Below, in pieces: positions 42,452 through 50,946 of a stretch of DNA of 64,000 bases (positions are counted from its first letter, which is position 1; each line of letters starts with the position of its first letter). Under the pieces are notes generated by a model that was given only the letters and a program-made list of their open reading frames with translations, did no database searches and had not been told where the DNA came from. The translations under genes were made by a program, and so were the position numbers. The stretch is from Acaudatibacter sp035532115 (GTDB taxonomy: Bacteria; Pseudomonadota; Alphaproteobacteria; Caulobacterales; Caulobacteraceae). The stretch covers positions 1-64,000 of the forward strand of contig DATKRO010000070.1 of assembly GCA_035532115.1 (NCBI GenBank), read 5' to 3'.

Positions 42452-43212
42452 TCCGCACCTTCCTCCTCATCGCCGGCGCGAGCTTCGTCCTCGCCGTCGC
42501 CTGCCTGTCCGGCGCCGCGGCCCTGGGCGCGGGAAATTTCTGGCGTCACCCCTGGGGCGACGCCTGGATCTTCCACATGCACGATCGCGACGGCTGGCGC
42601 GGTGCGCCCTGGGGTTCGCCGGCGGCGTCGGCCGAGGACGGCGCCTCGGCGACACGCGAGATCGCCTGGACCGGCGGCGACGCTCTCGACGTGGAGGCCC
42701 CCGCCAACATCCAGTTCACTCAGGCGCCCGGGCCCGGCAAGCTCGTGGTGACCGGCCCCAGGTCGGTCATCGATCGCCTGACGCTGACGGGCTCGCGCCT
42801 GGAGCTCGACGGCGACGGCGCCGGCCGGGTCGGCATCGTGATGACCGCGCCGAACGTCAGCCGCTTCACCCTGAGCGGCGACGACAGCCTCTCGCTCTCG
42901 GGCTTCGACCAGAGCGAACTCGATCTAGACATCAGCGGCGACGGCGAGGTGACCGCACAGGGGCGCGCCCGGGCGGTGCGGCTCGATATCTCCGGCGACG
43001 GCGAAGCCGATCTCGCCAGGCTTGCCGGCCAGGACGCCGAGGTGGACATCAGCGGCGCCGGCCGCGCCACGGTCGCCCCCAGCGCCAGCGCCAGCCTGCG
43101 CATCTCCGGCGATGGCGAGATCGACCTCCTCGGCCACCCGGCCAACGTCTCCAGCGACGTCTCGGGCGCCGGCAGGATCGTGGAGCAGGGGGCGAGCGCG
43201 AGGACGCCCTGA
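42448..43212 (+). CDS. GIN-domain (DUF2807/DUF4097-like) beta-helix protein
   Basis: A 254-residue protein with an N-terminal membrane segment (TFLLIAGASFVLAVACL) and a series of beta-repeat units: SRFTLSGDDSLSLSGFDQSE, LDLDISGDGEVTAQG, VRLDISGDGEADLA, VDISGAGRATVAP and LRISGDGEIDLLG. The repeating SGDG pattern is typical for GIN beta-helices. It completes the PadR-DUF1700 operon. Exact role unknown; likely periplasmic or envelope-exposed. Confidence 0.82.
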   Translation: MIRTFLLIAGASFVLAVACLSGAAALGAGNFWRHPWGDAWIFHMHDRDGWRGAPWGSPAASAEDGASATREIAWTGGDALDVEAPANIQFTQAPGPGKLVVTGPRSVIDRLTLTGSRLELDGDGAGRVGIVMTAPNVSRFTLSGDDSLSLSGFDQSELDLDISGDGEVTAQGRARAVRLDISGDGEADLARLAGQDAEVDISGAGRATVAPSASASLRISGDGEIDLLGHPANVSSDVSGAGRIVEQGASARTP

Positions 43213-43250
43213 GCCCCCCGTACCCAGCGGCCGGGCATCCGGCGGGGCGC

Positions 43251-44195
43251 CTACTTGCCGACCTGGGCGAGGGCCTGCATCAGCTCGGGGACGGCGGTCT
43301 TGTAGTCGGCGACCAGGCCGTAGTCGGCCACCTGGAAAATCGGCGCGTCGGCGTCCTTGTTGATGGCCACGATCACCTTGGAGTCCTTCATGCCGGCCAG
43401 GTGCTGGATGGCGCCGGAAATGCCGATGGCCACGTAGAGTTCGGGCGCAACCACCTTGCCGGTCTGGCCGACCTGGTAGTCGTTGGGGGCGTAGCCGGCG
43501 TCGACGGCGGCGCGCGAGGCCCCCACCGCGGCGCCGAGCTTGTCAGCGAGCGGTTCGATCACCCTCTGGAACTCCTCGGCCGAGCCCATGGCGCGCCCGC
43601 CCGAGACCACGATCTTGGCGCCGGCGAGTTCGGGCCGTTCCGACTTGACCACTTCCTGGCCGACGAACCGGATCCTCGCCGGCGCGGCTGGCGCGGCGAT
43701 CTTCTCGATCGCGGCCGAGCCTCCCTCCGCCTGCGCCTTGAAGAGGCTGGAGCGCACCGTGATCACCTTCTTGGCGTCGGCCGAGCGCACCGTCTCCAAT
43801 GCGTTGCCGGCGTAGATCGGCCGCACGAAGGTCGAGGCGTCGATCACCTCGGTGATGTCGGAAAGCTGCGCGACGTCCAGCTTCGCCGCGATCCTCGGCG
43901 CGATGTTCTTGCCCTGCGAGGTCGCCGGCGTCAGCACCGCGTCGTAACCCGCCATCAGCGGGACGACGAGCGCCTCGAACGCCTCGGCGAGACCCTCGCC
44001 GAGCGCGGCGCTTTCGGCGAGCAGCACCTTGCGCACGCCCTGGATCCTCGCCGCCGCCTCCGCCGCCTCGCCGCAGTCCTTGCCGGCGACGAGAACATCG
44101 ACCTCGTTGGAAAGCTGCTGGGCCGCGGTCACCGTCTTGTGGGTGGCCTCGCGCACGTGGACGTTGTCGTGGTCGGCGATGACGAGCACGGCCAT
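43251..44195 (-). CDS. etfA: Electron transfer flavoprotein alpha subunit
   Basis: A 314-residue ETF alpha with the C-terminal FAD-binding signature: VSGGRAMGSAEEFQRVIEPL, GASRAAVDAGYAPNDYQVGQ and the final LYVAIGISGAIQHLAGMKDS. It accepts electrons from acyl-CoA dehydrogenases and passes them to ETF:ubiquinone oxidoreductase. It starts at the last base of etfB (1-bp overlap) and ends convergent with the GIN gene. Confidence 0.95.
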   Translation of the reverse strand: MAVLVIADHDNVHVREATHKTVTAAQQLSNEVDVLVAGKDCGEAAEAAARIQGVRKVLLAESAALGEGLAEAFEALVVPLMAGYDAVLTPATSQGKNIAPRIAAKLDVAQLSDITEVIDASTFVRPIYAGNALETVRSADAKKVITVRSSLFKAQAEGGSAAIEKIAAPAAPARIRFVGQEVVKSERPELAGAKIVVSGGRAMGSAEEFQRVIEPLADKLGAAVGASRAAVDAGYAPNDYQVGQTGKVVAPELYVAIGISGAIQHLAGMKDSKVIVAINKDADAPIFQVADYGLVADYKTAVPELMQALAQVGK

Positions 44196-44944
44196 CAGAT
44201 CACCCCCGCTTCGTTCTTCAGCCGCATCACCAGGTCGCCGGCGCTATCGACCTTGACGCCCGCCTGTCGCCTGGGCGGCTCGGTCACCTTCAGCACCGTC
44301 AGCCGCGGCGCGGCATCGACGCCGTAGCTGGCGGCCTCCTTGACGTCGATGGGCTTCTTCTTGGCCTTCATGATGTTGGGCAGCGAGGCATAGCGCGGCT
44401 CGTTGAGGCGCAGGTCCGCCGTCACCACGGCCGGTAGGTCGAGCTCCAGCGTCTGCAGGCCGCCATCGACCTCGCGCGTCACCCTGGCCTTGCCGCCGGC
44501 GATCTCGATGCTGGAGGCGAAGGTCGCCTGCGGCCAGTCCAGCAGGGCCGCCAGCATCTGGCCGGTGGCGTTGTTGTCGCCGTCGATGGCCTGCTTGCCC
44601 ATCAGCACCAGATCCGGGCTCTCCTCGGCGATCACCGCCTTGAGAAGCTTGGCCACGGCCAACGGCTCCGGATCGGCGTCGCTCTGGACCAGGACGCCGC
44701 GATCGGCGCCCATGGCCAGCGCGGTGCGGATGGTTTCCTGGGCCTGGGCGACGCCCACCGACACCACCACCACCTCGTCCGCGACGCCCTTCTCCTTCAG
44801 CCGCACGGCCTCTTCCACGGCGATCTCGCAGAAGGGATTGATGGACATCTTGACGTTGGCGAGGTCCACGCCGGTCCGATCGGCCTTCACCCGCGCCTTG
44901 ATGTTCGAATCGATCACCCGCTTGACCGGGACCAGAACTTTCAT
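44195..44944 (-). CDS. etfB: Electron transfer flavoprotein beta subunit
   Basis: A 249-residue ETF beta: MKVLVPVKRVIDSNIKARVK, the AMP-binding LVLMGKQAIDGDNNATGQ, and the C-terminal VVTADLRLNEPRYASLPNIM characteristic of the family. First gene of the etfBA pair, which serves fatty-acid and amino-acid oxidation with the hydroxybutyryl-CoA dehydrogenase encoded nearby. Confidence 0.95.
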   Translation of the reverse strand: MKVLVPVKRVIDSNIKARVKADRTGVDLANVKMSINPFCEIAVEEAVRLKEKGVADEVVVVSVGVAQAQETIRTALAMGADRGVLVQSDADPEPLAVAKLLKAVIAEESPDLVLMGKQAIDGDNNATGQMLAALLDWPQATFASSIEIAGGKARVTREVDGGLQTLELDLPAVVTADLRLNEPRYASLPNIMKAKKKPIDVKEAASYGVDAAPRLTVLKVTEPPRRQAGVKVDSAGDLVMRLKNEAGVI

Positions 44945-45127
44945 CGCGCCCTTCTCATCCTCGCCCGGACTGGATCGCCCGATCGGCCAAATCGTCGCGT
45001 CAGGGCCAATAGCGCCTTGCGCGGGCTTTGCAAGCCGCCCAAGTCCACGGATGCCCCTGGCGCCTGGAGCCGGCTTCCGCGTCAGGGGCCACGGGTCGCC
45101 CGGCGGCCCTCGAGTGGAAATCGCCTG

Positions 45128-45346
45128 ATGTTACGCATCCTGACCCGCGTCCAGATCGCCTATCTCTGCCTGTTTTTCCTGGTGTGCGCGGGCATGTTCG
45201 CGTTCCAGGCGCTGCACGTCTGGCCGATCGAGCGCTGCGAGCGCCACGGCGGCTGGTGGTCGGCGAAGTATCGCATGTGCGCCACGCCGATCCCGATCTG
45301 GCGCATCACCGGTCACGGCCCCCGGCCGGCGGCGAAGCGGCCCTGA
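45128..45346 (+). CDS. Small membrane protein, unknown
   Basis: A 72-residue protein with one N-terminal membrane helix (VQIAYLCLFFLVCAGMFAF) and a soluble tail with two cysteines (IERCERHGGWWSAKYRMC) and a Pro-rich end. Not recognised as a named family. The two Cys may form a disulfide in the periplasm. Its stop codon lies directly at the convergent adenosyltransferase gene. Confidence 0.6.
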   Translation: MLRILTRVQIAYLCLFFLVCAGMFAFQALHVWPIERCERHGGWWSAKYRMCATPIPIWRITGHGPRPAAKRP

Positions 45347-45913
45347 TCAGCGCGTGGCGCCTGGCGCCCACAGGACGTCGCCCCGGCCCTGGTCGTTGGC
45401 GTGGCGGGCGGCCACGAAGAGCAGGTCCGAGAGGCGGTTGAGGTATTTGAGGCTCTGCGGCCCCACCGCCTCGCGTTCGCCGAGCGCCACGCTGGCGCGC
45501 TCGGCGCGGCGACAGACGGTGCGTGCGAAGTGCAGCGCCGTCGCGCCCGCCGAGCCGCCGGGCAGCACGAACGACGTCAGGGGCGCCATCGGCTCGTTCA
45601 GCTGATCGATCTCGCGCTCCAGCCGCTCGACCTGGCCCTCGACGATCCGCAACGCTGGCCGTTCGGCGCCTGCGGGCGGCGTGGCCAGATCGGCGCCCAG
45701 ATCGAAGAGCTCGTTCTGGATGCGCGCCAGCATCGCGTCGAGCGGCGCATCGCCGGCGAGCGCGCGCCGCGCCAGGCCGACGGCGGCGTTGGCCTCGTCC
45801 ACTGCGCCCAGCGCCTCCACCCGCAGGCTGGCTTTGGACACCGGTTCGCCGGTGGCGAGCCGGGTGAGCCCGCCATCGCCGGCGCGTGTATAGATTCGGT
45901 TGAGCGTGACCAC
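45347..45913 (-). CDS. Cob(I)yrinic acid a,c-diamide adenosyltransferase, PduO type
   Basis: A 188-residue PduO-type ATP:corrinoid adenosyltransferase, making adenosylcobalamin. The N-terminal IYTRAGDGGLTRL ATP-binding motif, VEALGAVDEANAAVGLAR, and the C-terminal LKYLNRLSDLLFVAARHAND are seen. The start is GTG giving MVTLNRIYTRAGD, the usual N-terminus; the longer frame upstream is spurious. It follows the twin-helix membrane protein by 11 bp. Confidence 0.92.
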   Translation of the reverse strand: MVTLNRIYTRAGDGGLTRLATGEPVSKASLRVEALGAVDEANAAVGLARRALAGDAPLDAMLARIQNELFDLGADLATPPAGAERPALRIVEGQVERLEREIDQLNEPMAPLTSFVLPGGSAGATALHFARTVCRRAERASVALGEREAVGPQSLKYLNRLSDLLFVAARHANDQGRGDVLWAPGATR

Positions 45914-45924
45914 GACGCGCTCCC

Positions 45925-46128
45925 CTATCGGCCGTGCAGGCCCCACCAATAGGCGGCGGCGAGCACGAGGATGGCGGTGAACTGCAGCAGCACCCGCAGG
46001 CGCATCAGCCGGTTCGACCACGAACGTCCGAAGTCGCCGCCTTTCATCAGGGCGTAGATTCCGACGCAGAGGGTGGCCGAAACCGCGACCAGCGACAGCG
46101 GCAGGAGAATATGGAAGACCTCGCGCAT
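45925..46128 (-). CDS. Twin-transmembrane (HIG1-type) small protein
   Basis: A 67-residue protein with two membrane helices (ILLPLSLVAVSATLCVGIYA and VLLQFTAILVLAAAYWWGL) joined by a short basic loop with GGDFGRSWSNRLMRLRV. This matches the HIG1/twin-transmembrane proteins of alphaproteobacteria, often found next to the PduO-type adenosyltransferase gene as here. HIG1 proteins associate with respiratory complexes in mitochondria; the bacterial role is less clear. Confidence 0.78.
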   Translation of the reverse strand: MREVFHILLPLSLVAVSATLCVGIYALMKGGDFGRSWSNRLMRLRVLLQFTAILVLAAAYWWGLHGR

Positions 46129-46250
46129 CGAGCACGGATGCTAGTCGCATCGGCGCCGCCAAGCCATCCCGTCTCGGGCGCGCCCCCGTCTCGAGCGTGC
46201 CTTGGGGCGCGTCCCGGTCGCGTGGGAGGCGTCGGGACATCCCTTGCGGT

Positions 46251-46293
46251 GTGGCAATTGCGCCACTAGATGAACGTGATCAACGAATCACGT
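46251..46293. promoter_or_regulatory. Two inverted repeats in the TetR upstream region
   Basis: GTGGC-N6-GCCAC (46251-46266) and ACGTGAT-N6-ATCACGT (46274-46293), both perfect. They lie in the 446-bp gene-free stretch 46129-46574. No gene for the region is seen apart from the flanking ones. The binding protein is not known. Confidence 0.45.
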
Positions 46294-46422
46294 CGGGACG
46301 CGCCCCTCCGCAAACGGGACTGGGCTGGAACGGCTGCGTCAGTTTGGCGCGCGTCGGCTGGCCACGAAGCGATGCTCGCCGAGCGCGTGTAGCTGCTCCC
46401 ACGGCCCGCGGAACGGACTTCA

Positions 46423-46440
46423 TTGAACGTGTTCGTTCAA
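46423..46440. promoter_or_regulatory. TetR-type operator
   Basis: TTGAACG-TGTT-CGTTCAA, a perfect 7-bp inverted repeat with a 4-base spacer, 135-152 bp upstream of the TetR start codon. This is the usual form of an AcrR/TetR operator and probably autoregulatory. Confidence 0.65.
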
Positions 46441-46574
46441 CTTCTATCTGTCCTCGACCAGACCCGCTTCTGAGCGAGGATGCCCTGGCTTTCGAAAGGC
46501 GCCCTCATGCTCGCCGCGCTCCCAATCCACTTTGGCGATCCCGACGTCCGCGGCTCCGGGCCGGAGTGCGGACG

Positions 46575-47243
46575 ATGAACCAGATCGCCATCGGCGGCTT
46601 GCGCTCCGTCGCCCAGGTGCGCCGTCCGACCCGGCGGGCCCTGGCCAAGCAGCGGACGCGCGAGAAGATCGCCGCCGCCGCCCGCACGCTGTTCACCGAG
46701 CGCGGCTACGACGGCGCCACCATCCGCGACATCGCCACGGCGGCAGGCATGTCCACGGGCGCCGTCTTCGCAAATTTCACCGACAAGTCCGACCTCTTCG
46801 CCGAAATCGTCGTGGCCGAACGCCAGGCGCTCGTCCAGGTCATGGGCGACGCCGCGGCGGCAAAGCCGCCGCTCGAGGCGATCCAGGCCATGTTCGAGGC
46901 GGCCGCCGAGCGGCATCTGGGCGATCTGGCCCTGTTCCGGGCCACCATGAGCGCCATTTGGTCGACAGGCCTGGGCGAACTGGTGCGCAACCGCTTCGCC
47001 CGCGCTGCGGTCGGCGACGTGCTCGGGCCGTGCCTGCGGGCCGGCGTGGACTGTGGCCTGCTTCGCGGCTCGACCGACCTGACGCTGGTGGCCGACATGC
47101 TCTGGGATTGCTATGTCTCGGCCATCCGCCGCGCCGCTCTCGAGGGCGCGGGCGGCGAGGCGGTGAAGCGGCGGCTGAGGGATGAGATCCAGATCGTCCT
47201 CGCCGGCGCGCGTCAGGCTCAGGGGCAGCTTTCCGGACCGTAG
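46575..47243 (+). CDS. TetR/AcrR-family regulator 1
   Basis: A 222-residue repressor with an N-terminal TetR HTH (REKIAAAARTLFTERGYDGA, then IRDIATAAGMSTGAVFANFT) and a helical ligand-binding domain. Start is the ATG giving MNQIAIGGLRS; the frame upstream is not conserved-looking. A TTGAACG palindrome lies upstream. A second TetR gene follows after about 30 bp on the same strand, and the two domains look like distant paralogues. Confidence 0.87.
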   Translation: MNQIAIGGLRSVAQVRRPTRRALAKQRTREKIAAAARTLFTERGYDGATIRDIATAAGMSTGAVFANFTDKSDLFAEIVVAERQALVQVMGDAAAAKPPLEAIQAMFEAAAERHLGDLALFRATMSAIWSTGLGELVRNRFARAAVGDVLGPCLRAGVDCGLLRGSTDLTLVADMLWDCYVSAIRRAALEGAGGEAVKRRLRDEIQIVLAGARQAQGQLSGP

Positions 47244-47274
47244 CCGCGGCCGGGAGGCGGCAGGGGGACCAGGC

Positions 47275-47880
47275 TTGGGCGGACGCGAGGCGCAGAAGGC
47301 CGACACCCGGGCACGCGTGCTGGCGGCGGCGCGCGATCTCTTCGAGGAGGTCGGCTACGACGAGACCACGGTGCGCGCCATCGCCCGGCGCGCCGGCGTC
47401 TCGGTGGGCAGCGTCTTCACCGGATTTTCCTGCAAGGCCGACGTGCTGGGCCAGGTGATGGCCGAGCGCCTCGCCGAACTCTACGCCGAGATCGAGCGGG
47501 TCGCGCCGCATCTGAGGGGCTCGACCGCCGACCGCTGCCGCTCTCTGTTCGCCTTGTTCTATGCGTTCGAGCTGCGGCGTCTGCGCCTGTTCCTGGCCTT
47601 CCTCGCCTCGGCCTTCGACTGGCGCGCCGGCGGCGCCGGGTCGGGCTTCGGGGCCAACAAGCGACTGCGCGCCATGGTCCGCGGCTGTCTTGCCGATGGG
47701 ATCGCGCGCGGCGAGGTCCGCGCCGACGCCGATCTCGATCTCATCATCGATGTCCTCGTCGCCGCCTATGCCTGGAACTATCGCACCGCCGCCGGCGACG
47801 ACGGCGATGTCGCGCGCCTCACCGCCTTGATGGACCGCCAGATCGGACTGGTTTTCGAGGGCCTGGGGCCGCGCGCCTGA
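47275..47880 (+). CDS. TetR/AcrR-family regulator 2
   Basis: A 201-residue TetR-type protein with HTH ADTRARVLAAARDLFEEVGY and VRAIARRAGVSVGSVFTGFS. The usual Tyr of the recognition helix (SxGSxYxxF) is Phe here. The start codon is uncertain: TTG at 47275 behind GGGGGA gives the proper N-terminus, with no ATG or GTG close by in frame. Adjacent TetR genes on one strand suggest a two-repressor unit acting on a shared target. No efflux gene is adjacent. Confidence 0.8.
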   Translation: MGGREAQKADTRARVLAAARDLFEEVGYDETTVRAIARRAGVSVGSVFTGFSCKADVLGQVMAERLAELYAEIERVAPHLRGSTADRCRSLFALFYAFELRRLRLFLAFLASAFDWRAGGAGSGFGANKRLRAMVRGCLADGIARGEVRADADLDLIIDVLVAAYAWNYRTAAGDDGDVARLTALMDRQIGLVFEGLGPRA

Positions 47881-47962
47881 CCTCGCCGGAATCATCGCTT
47901 GCCTGCCGCTGCGGCAACTGGGCGCGGTGCCGGCTCCGGTCCGCCGGAGGGGAGCCGGCCGC

Positions 47963-48589
47963 GTGATCACCGTTCATCATCTCAACCAGTCGCGCTCGCA
48001 GCGCATTCTCTGGCTGCTCGAGGAGCTGGAGCTGCCCTACGAGATCAGGTTCTACCAGCGCGACGCCACCACCAACCTCGCCCCACCGGAGCTGAAGCAG
48101 GTCCATTCGCTCGGCAAGTCGCCGGTGATCACCGACGAGGGCCGCACCATCGCCGAATCGGGCGCGATCATCGACTACCTGGTGCGCCGCCACGGCGGCG
48201 GCCGATTGCAACCCGCGCCCGACACGGCCGACTACGACAAGCACCAGGAGTGGCTGCATTACGCCGAGGGCTCGGCCATGCTGCCGCTGATGCTGAACCT
48301 CTATACGACGCGGCTGGGCGAGGCGGCGCAGCCGCTGAGAGAGCGGATCGACAGCGAGATCGCCAACCACCTCGGCTATGTCGATGCGAGCCTCGAGGGA
48401 CGCGACTATCTGATGGGCGAGACCCTCACCGCCGCAGACGTGCAGATGAGCTTCGTCGGCGAGATCGGCCGCGCCTTCGGCCGGCTGGGCGACCTCGGGC
48501 GGCTGGACGCCTGGGTCGGGCGCCTGCACGCCCGTCCCGCCTACCGTCGCGCCCTGGAGCGCGGCGGCCCCTACGGCATCGGCCAATAG
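47963..48589 (+). CDS. Glutathione S-transferase
   Basis: A 208-residue GST: thioredoxin-fold N-domain with ITVHHLNQSRSQRILWLLEE (active-site Ser region) and GKSPVITDEGRTIAESGAII, the cis-Pro and glutathione-binding Glu-Ser, and an all-helical C-domain with YLMGETLTAADVQMSF. Closest in pattern to bacterial GSTs with a serine active site. GTG start behind GGAGGGGAG. Convergent with the alpha/beta hydrolase gene. Confidence 0.9.
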   Translation: MITVHHLNQSRSQRILWLLEELELPYEIRFYQRDATTNLAPPELKQVHSLGKSPVITDEGRTIAESGAIIDYLVRRHGGGRLQPAPDTADYDKHQEWLHYAEGSAMLPLMLNLYTTRLGEAAQPLRERIDSEIANHLGYVDASLEGRDYLMGETLTAADVQMSFVGEIGRAFGRLGDLGRLDAWVGRLHARPAYRRALERGGPYGIGQ

Positions 48590-48597
48590 CGACCGCC

Positions 48598-49383
48598 CTA
48601 TTCCAGCCACCCCTCGAGAAAGTCGAACACCGCGGCCTTGAAGAGCGCGTGCGGGATGGCCGAGAAGTGGTCGCAGGCGGGAAGCGTCGCGGATCTGGCG
48701 CCGGGAATGGCGTCGGCGAGCGCCTGCGGGTCGCCCGCCATCTCGTCGCGCGCGCCGGCGACGACCAGCGTCGGCGCGGTGATGGCGCCAAAGGCGTCGC
48801 GCCTGATCGCCGGTGCGACCGCGCGGTCCTGCGTGAACGCCGCCAGCGCCTGGCGATCCTCGCCCTGCTGCTCGGCGAACAGCCGAAAGCCCCTCATGGT
48901 CGCATCCTGGATGGTCTGCGGATCCTCCGCGGCCATGGCCTGCGCCATCGTCATGGCGCCGCCCTCGGCGCTGCGCGGCGGTTCGAACATCCGCCCGCCG
49001 ACGCCGCCCACGATCAGGTTGCCGACGCGCGCCCCATGCAGGAGCGCCATCTGCAGCGACAGGTGCGCGCCCATCGAATAGCCCATCAGGTCGGCGCGGC
49101 TCAGCTCGAGGTGGTCCATCAGCCCGACGATGTCCGCCAGGAGTTCGGCGCCCGCGTAGGCGGACGGATCGTGCGGCTTGTCGCTCTCGCCGTGGCCGCG
49201 CAGATCCAGCGCCACCGTGCGCCACCCCTTGCGCTCGAAAGCGCCGTACCAGCCGAGCCGGCGCCAGTTCTCGGCGCGACTGGTGGCGAAGCCATGCACC
49301 AGCAGCACCGTCCCGGCCGCGCCCGCGGCGGGCTGGATGTCGTCGAAAGCGATGCGCGCGCCGCCGCGCAGGAACCAAGCCAT
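48598..49383 (-). CDS. Alpha/beta hydrolase
   Basis: A 261-residue alpha/beta-hydrolase: oxyanion-hole LLVHGFATSRAENW, nucleophile elbow GYSMGAHLS, acid in VVAGARDEMAG and catalytic His in ACDHFSAIPHAL. Complete and single-domain, no signal peptide. Substrate unknown. Confidence 0.85.
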   Translation of the reverse strand: MAWFLRGGARIAFDDIQPAAGAAGTVLLVHGFATSRAENWRRLGWYGAFERKGWRTVALDLRGHGESDKPHDPSAYAGAELLADIVGLMDHLELSRADLMGYSMGAHLSLQMALLHGARVGNLIVGGVGGRMFEPPRSAEGGAMTMAQAMAAEDPQTIQDATMRGFRLFAEQQGEDRQALAAFTQDRAVAPAIRRDAFGAITAPTLVVAGARDEMAGDPQALADAIPGARSATLPACDHFSAIPHALFKAAVFDFLEGWLE

Positions 49384-49678
49384 GCGCCGACCCTAGCCGC
49401 AGTTCAGGCCGCGCGCCAAGAGCGGCCGCTCCGGCCTGTGGCCGCTCCGCCCGGCGCCGCTCCGAGGGGCGCCTCCCGCCACACCCTCGCTCCTTCCCCG
49501 CGAGCGGGGACCGCCGCGCCGCCAGGCGCGGGGGTGGAAGGGGCGCGACGAGGCGAGCCATGGCGCGTCGCCCCGGACGGCTAGCGCCGCCTTAGCGCGG
49601 GGCGCCGCGGGGTTACCCTGGGCGCGATCGAGCAAGGCCGCATCCCGCGAGCCCGCCGTTCAGACGAGGATGATCCCC

Positions 49679-50176
49679 ATGAGCGAACCAGCCGCCCCCG
49701 AGTCAGTCACCCCCGAGTCAGTCACCCCCGAGCCGCTCGTCCCCGAGCCGCTCGCCCCCGAGCCGCTCGCCCTTGAGCCTGGCCCGGCGCGATACCAGAA
49801 CGGCCGCTTCGGACCAGGCAATCCCGGACGGCCGCTGGGATCGCGCAACCGCATGTCCAAGCGGATCGCGCTGGGCATCCTCTCCCACTATCAGGCCAAC
49901 GAGGCCGAGATCCTGGAGAAGCTGAACCGGTTCTTCTTCCCCGAATACATCCGCCTGATCGGGCGCATGCTGCCGCGTCCCCCGGCGGCGGATGCGCCCG
50001 ACCTGGAGACGATGAGCCCCTTCGACGTGGCGCGCGTCACCGCCGAGGTGCGCCTGGCGCTGGCGCGGGTCGAGGCGGGCGAGGCCTCGCTCGCCGAACT
50101 GGAGGCCGCCCTTTGCGGCGCGGTCGCGGCCACCGTAGACTACGATGCAAATACGGTCGGCGCCGGCGCATGGTGA
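49679..50176 (+). CDS. DUF5681-like protein with N-terminal tandem repeats
   Basis: A 165-residue protein. The N-terminus is a run of five-residue repeats (PESVT twice, then PEPLx four times) encoded by 15-bp tandem repeats. Next comes the DUF5681 core RYQNGRFGPGNPGRPLGSRN, with SKRIALGILSHYQANEAEIL. DUF5681 occurs in phage- and mobile-element-linked proteins in many alphaproteobacteria but no phage genes are near. ATG at 49679 has GAGG nine bases upstream; ATG at 49670 is the alternative. The 3' end carries a DNA motif repeated 89 bp downstream. Confidence 0.65.
   Translation: MSEPAAPESVTPESVTPEPLVPEPLAPEPLALEPGPARYQNGRFGPGNPGRPLGSRNRMSKRIALGILSHYQANEAEILEKLNRFFFPEYIRLIGRMLPRPPAADAPDLETMSPFDVARVTAEVRLALARVEAGEASLAELEAALCGAVAATVDYDANTVGAGAW
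50133..50156 (+). repeat. 24-bp direct repeat, first copy
   Basis: A 24-bp sequence starting CCGTAGACTACG and ending TACGG. It recurs at 50222-50245 with 22 of 24 identical bases. The first copy lies within the 3' end of the DUF5681-like gene, the second in the intergenic region. Confidence 0.85.
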
Positions 50177-50221
50177 GCGCCGCCATCGCCTCCGGGCCGG
50201 CGAGCACCGCCGGCCCGGGCG

Positions 50222-50245
50222 CCGTAGACTACGGTGCGAATACGG
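50222..50245 (+). repeat. 24-bp direct repeat, second copy
   Basis: See the first copy at 50133-50156. Both contain the CCGTA...TACGG inverted ends. The second copy is 94 bp before the start of the GFA gene. Confidence 0.85.
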
Positions 50246-50338
50246 GTGGCGGCGGCGGGGGCGCCTCGCGAGTGACCGCTCCTGCCTCCGGCGTGTTCGG
50301 CGCCATGTTGTGGGGGATCGATTTGGCGGGAGGGGCCC

Positions 50339-50848
50339 ATGGGCGAAAATGCACCCGCGGAGACGCCGCGGCGCTCGAACATCCAGGCCGTCGGCGCCTG
50401 CGTCTGCGGCGCGGTGCGCATCGAGATCGACGTGCCCGCGGTCTGGGCCTGGCACGATCATTCCGCCGCCAGCCGCCGAGCCCAGGGTTGCGCCTACGCG
50501 ACCTACGTTGGCAGCTGGAAGAGCCGGTTTCGCGTCCTCGAAGGCGAGGCGCGGCTGCGCCGCTACCGGGACCCGCAGAGTGGAACCGTGCGCAGCTTCT
50601 GCGCCGACTGTGGCACGCCGCTGCTCTACGAGCGTCCGCGCGCACCGCGGATGGTGAACATCCCGCGCGCCATTTTCGCGACCCGCACCGGCCGCGAGCC
50701 CCGCTACCACGTCGGCTTCGACCAGATGGCCGACTGGACCTGGACCGGCGGAGCGCTGCGGCCTCTCGAGGGCTATCCCGGCGTGTTGCACGAGCGGCCG
50801 AGGCGGAGGAAACGGGCGCCGGGGTCTGCGGCGAGCGGCGCGCCCTAG
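50339..50848 (+). CDS. GFA-family (CENP-V/GFA-like) zinc protein with missing ligands
   Basis: A 169-residue protein with the GFA fold: first Cys pair in GACVCGAVRIEIDVP, a late Cys pair in SFCADCGTPLLYE and the GVLH-type end. The second zinc set, usually CHC..C, reads HDHSAASRRAQG, so the catalytic zinc site is not canonical. GFA enzymes add glutathione to small aldehydes; here the activity is doubtful. GGAGG precedes the ATG. Confidence 0.75.
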   Translation: MGENAPAETPRRSNIQAVGACVCGAVRIEIDVPAVWAWHDHSAASRRAQGCAYATYVGSWKSRFRVLEGEARLRRYRDPQSGTVRSFCADCGTPLLYERPRAPRMVNIPRAIFATRTGREPRYHVGFDQMADWTWTGGALRPLEGYPGVLHERPRRRKRAPGSAASGAP

Positions 50849-50946
50849 CCTCGCCAGGCCGGGGCTCGGCGAGGCGCCCAATGGGCGCATGACGGACGGC
50901 GGCGGCGGGCGCATAGTCGGGCCGAGAGCGACGGAAGGAGCCGCCG

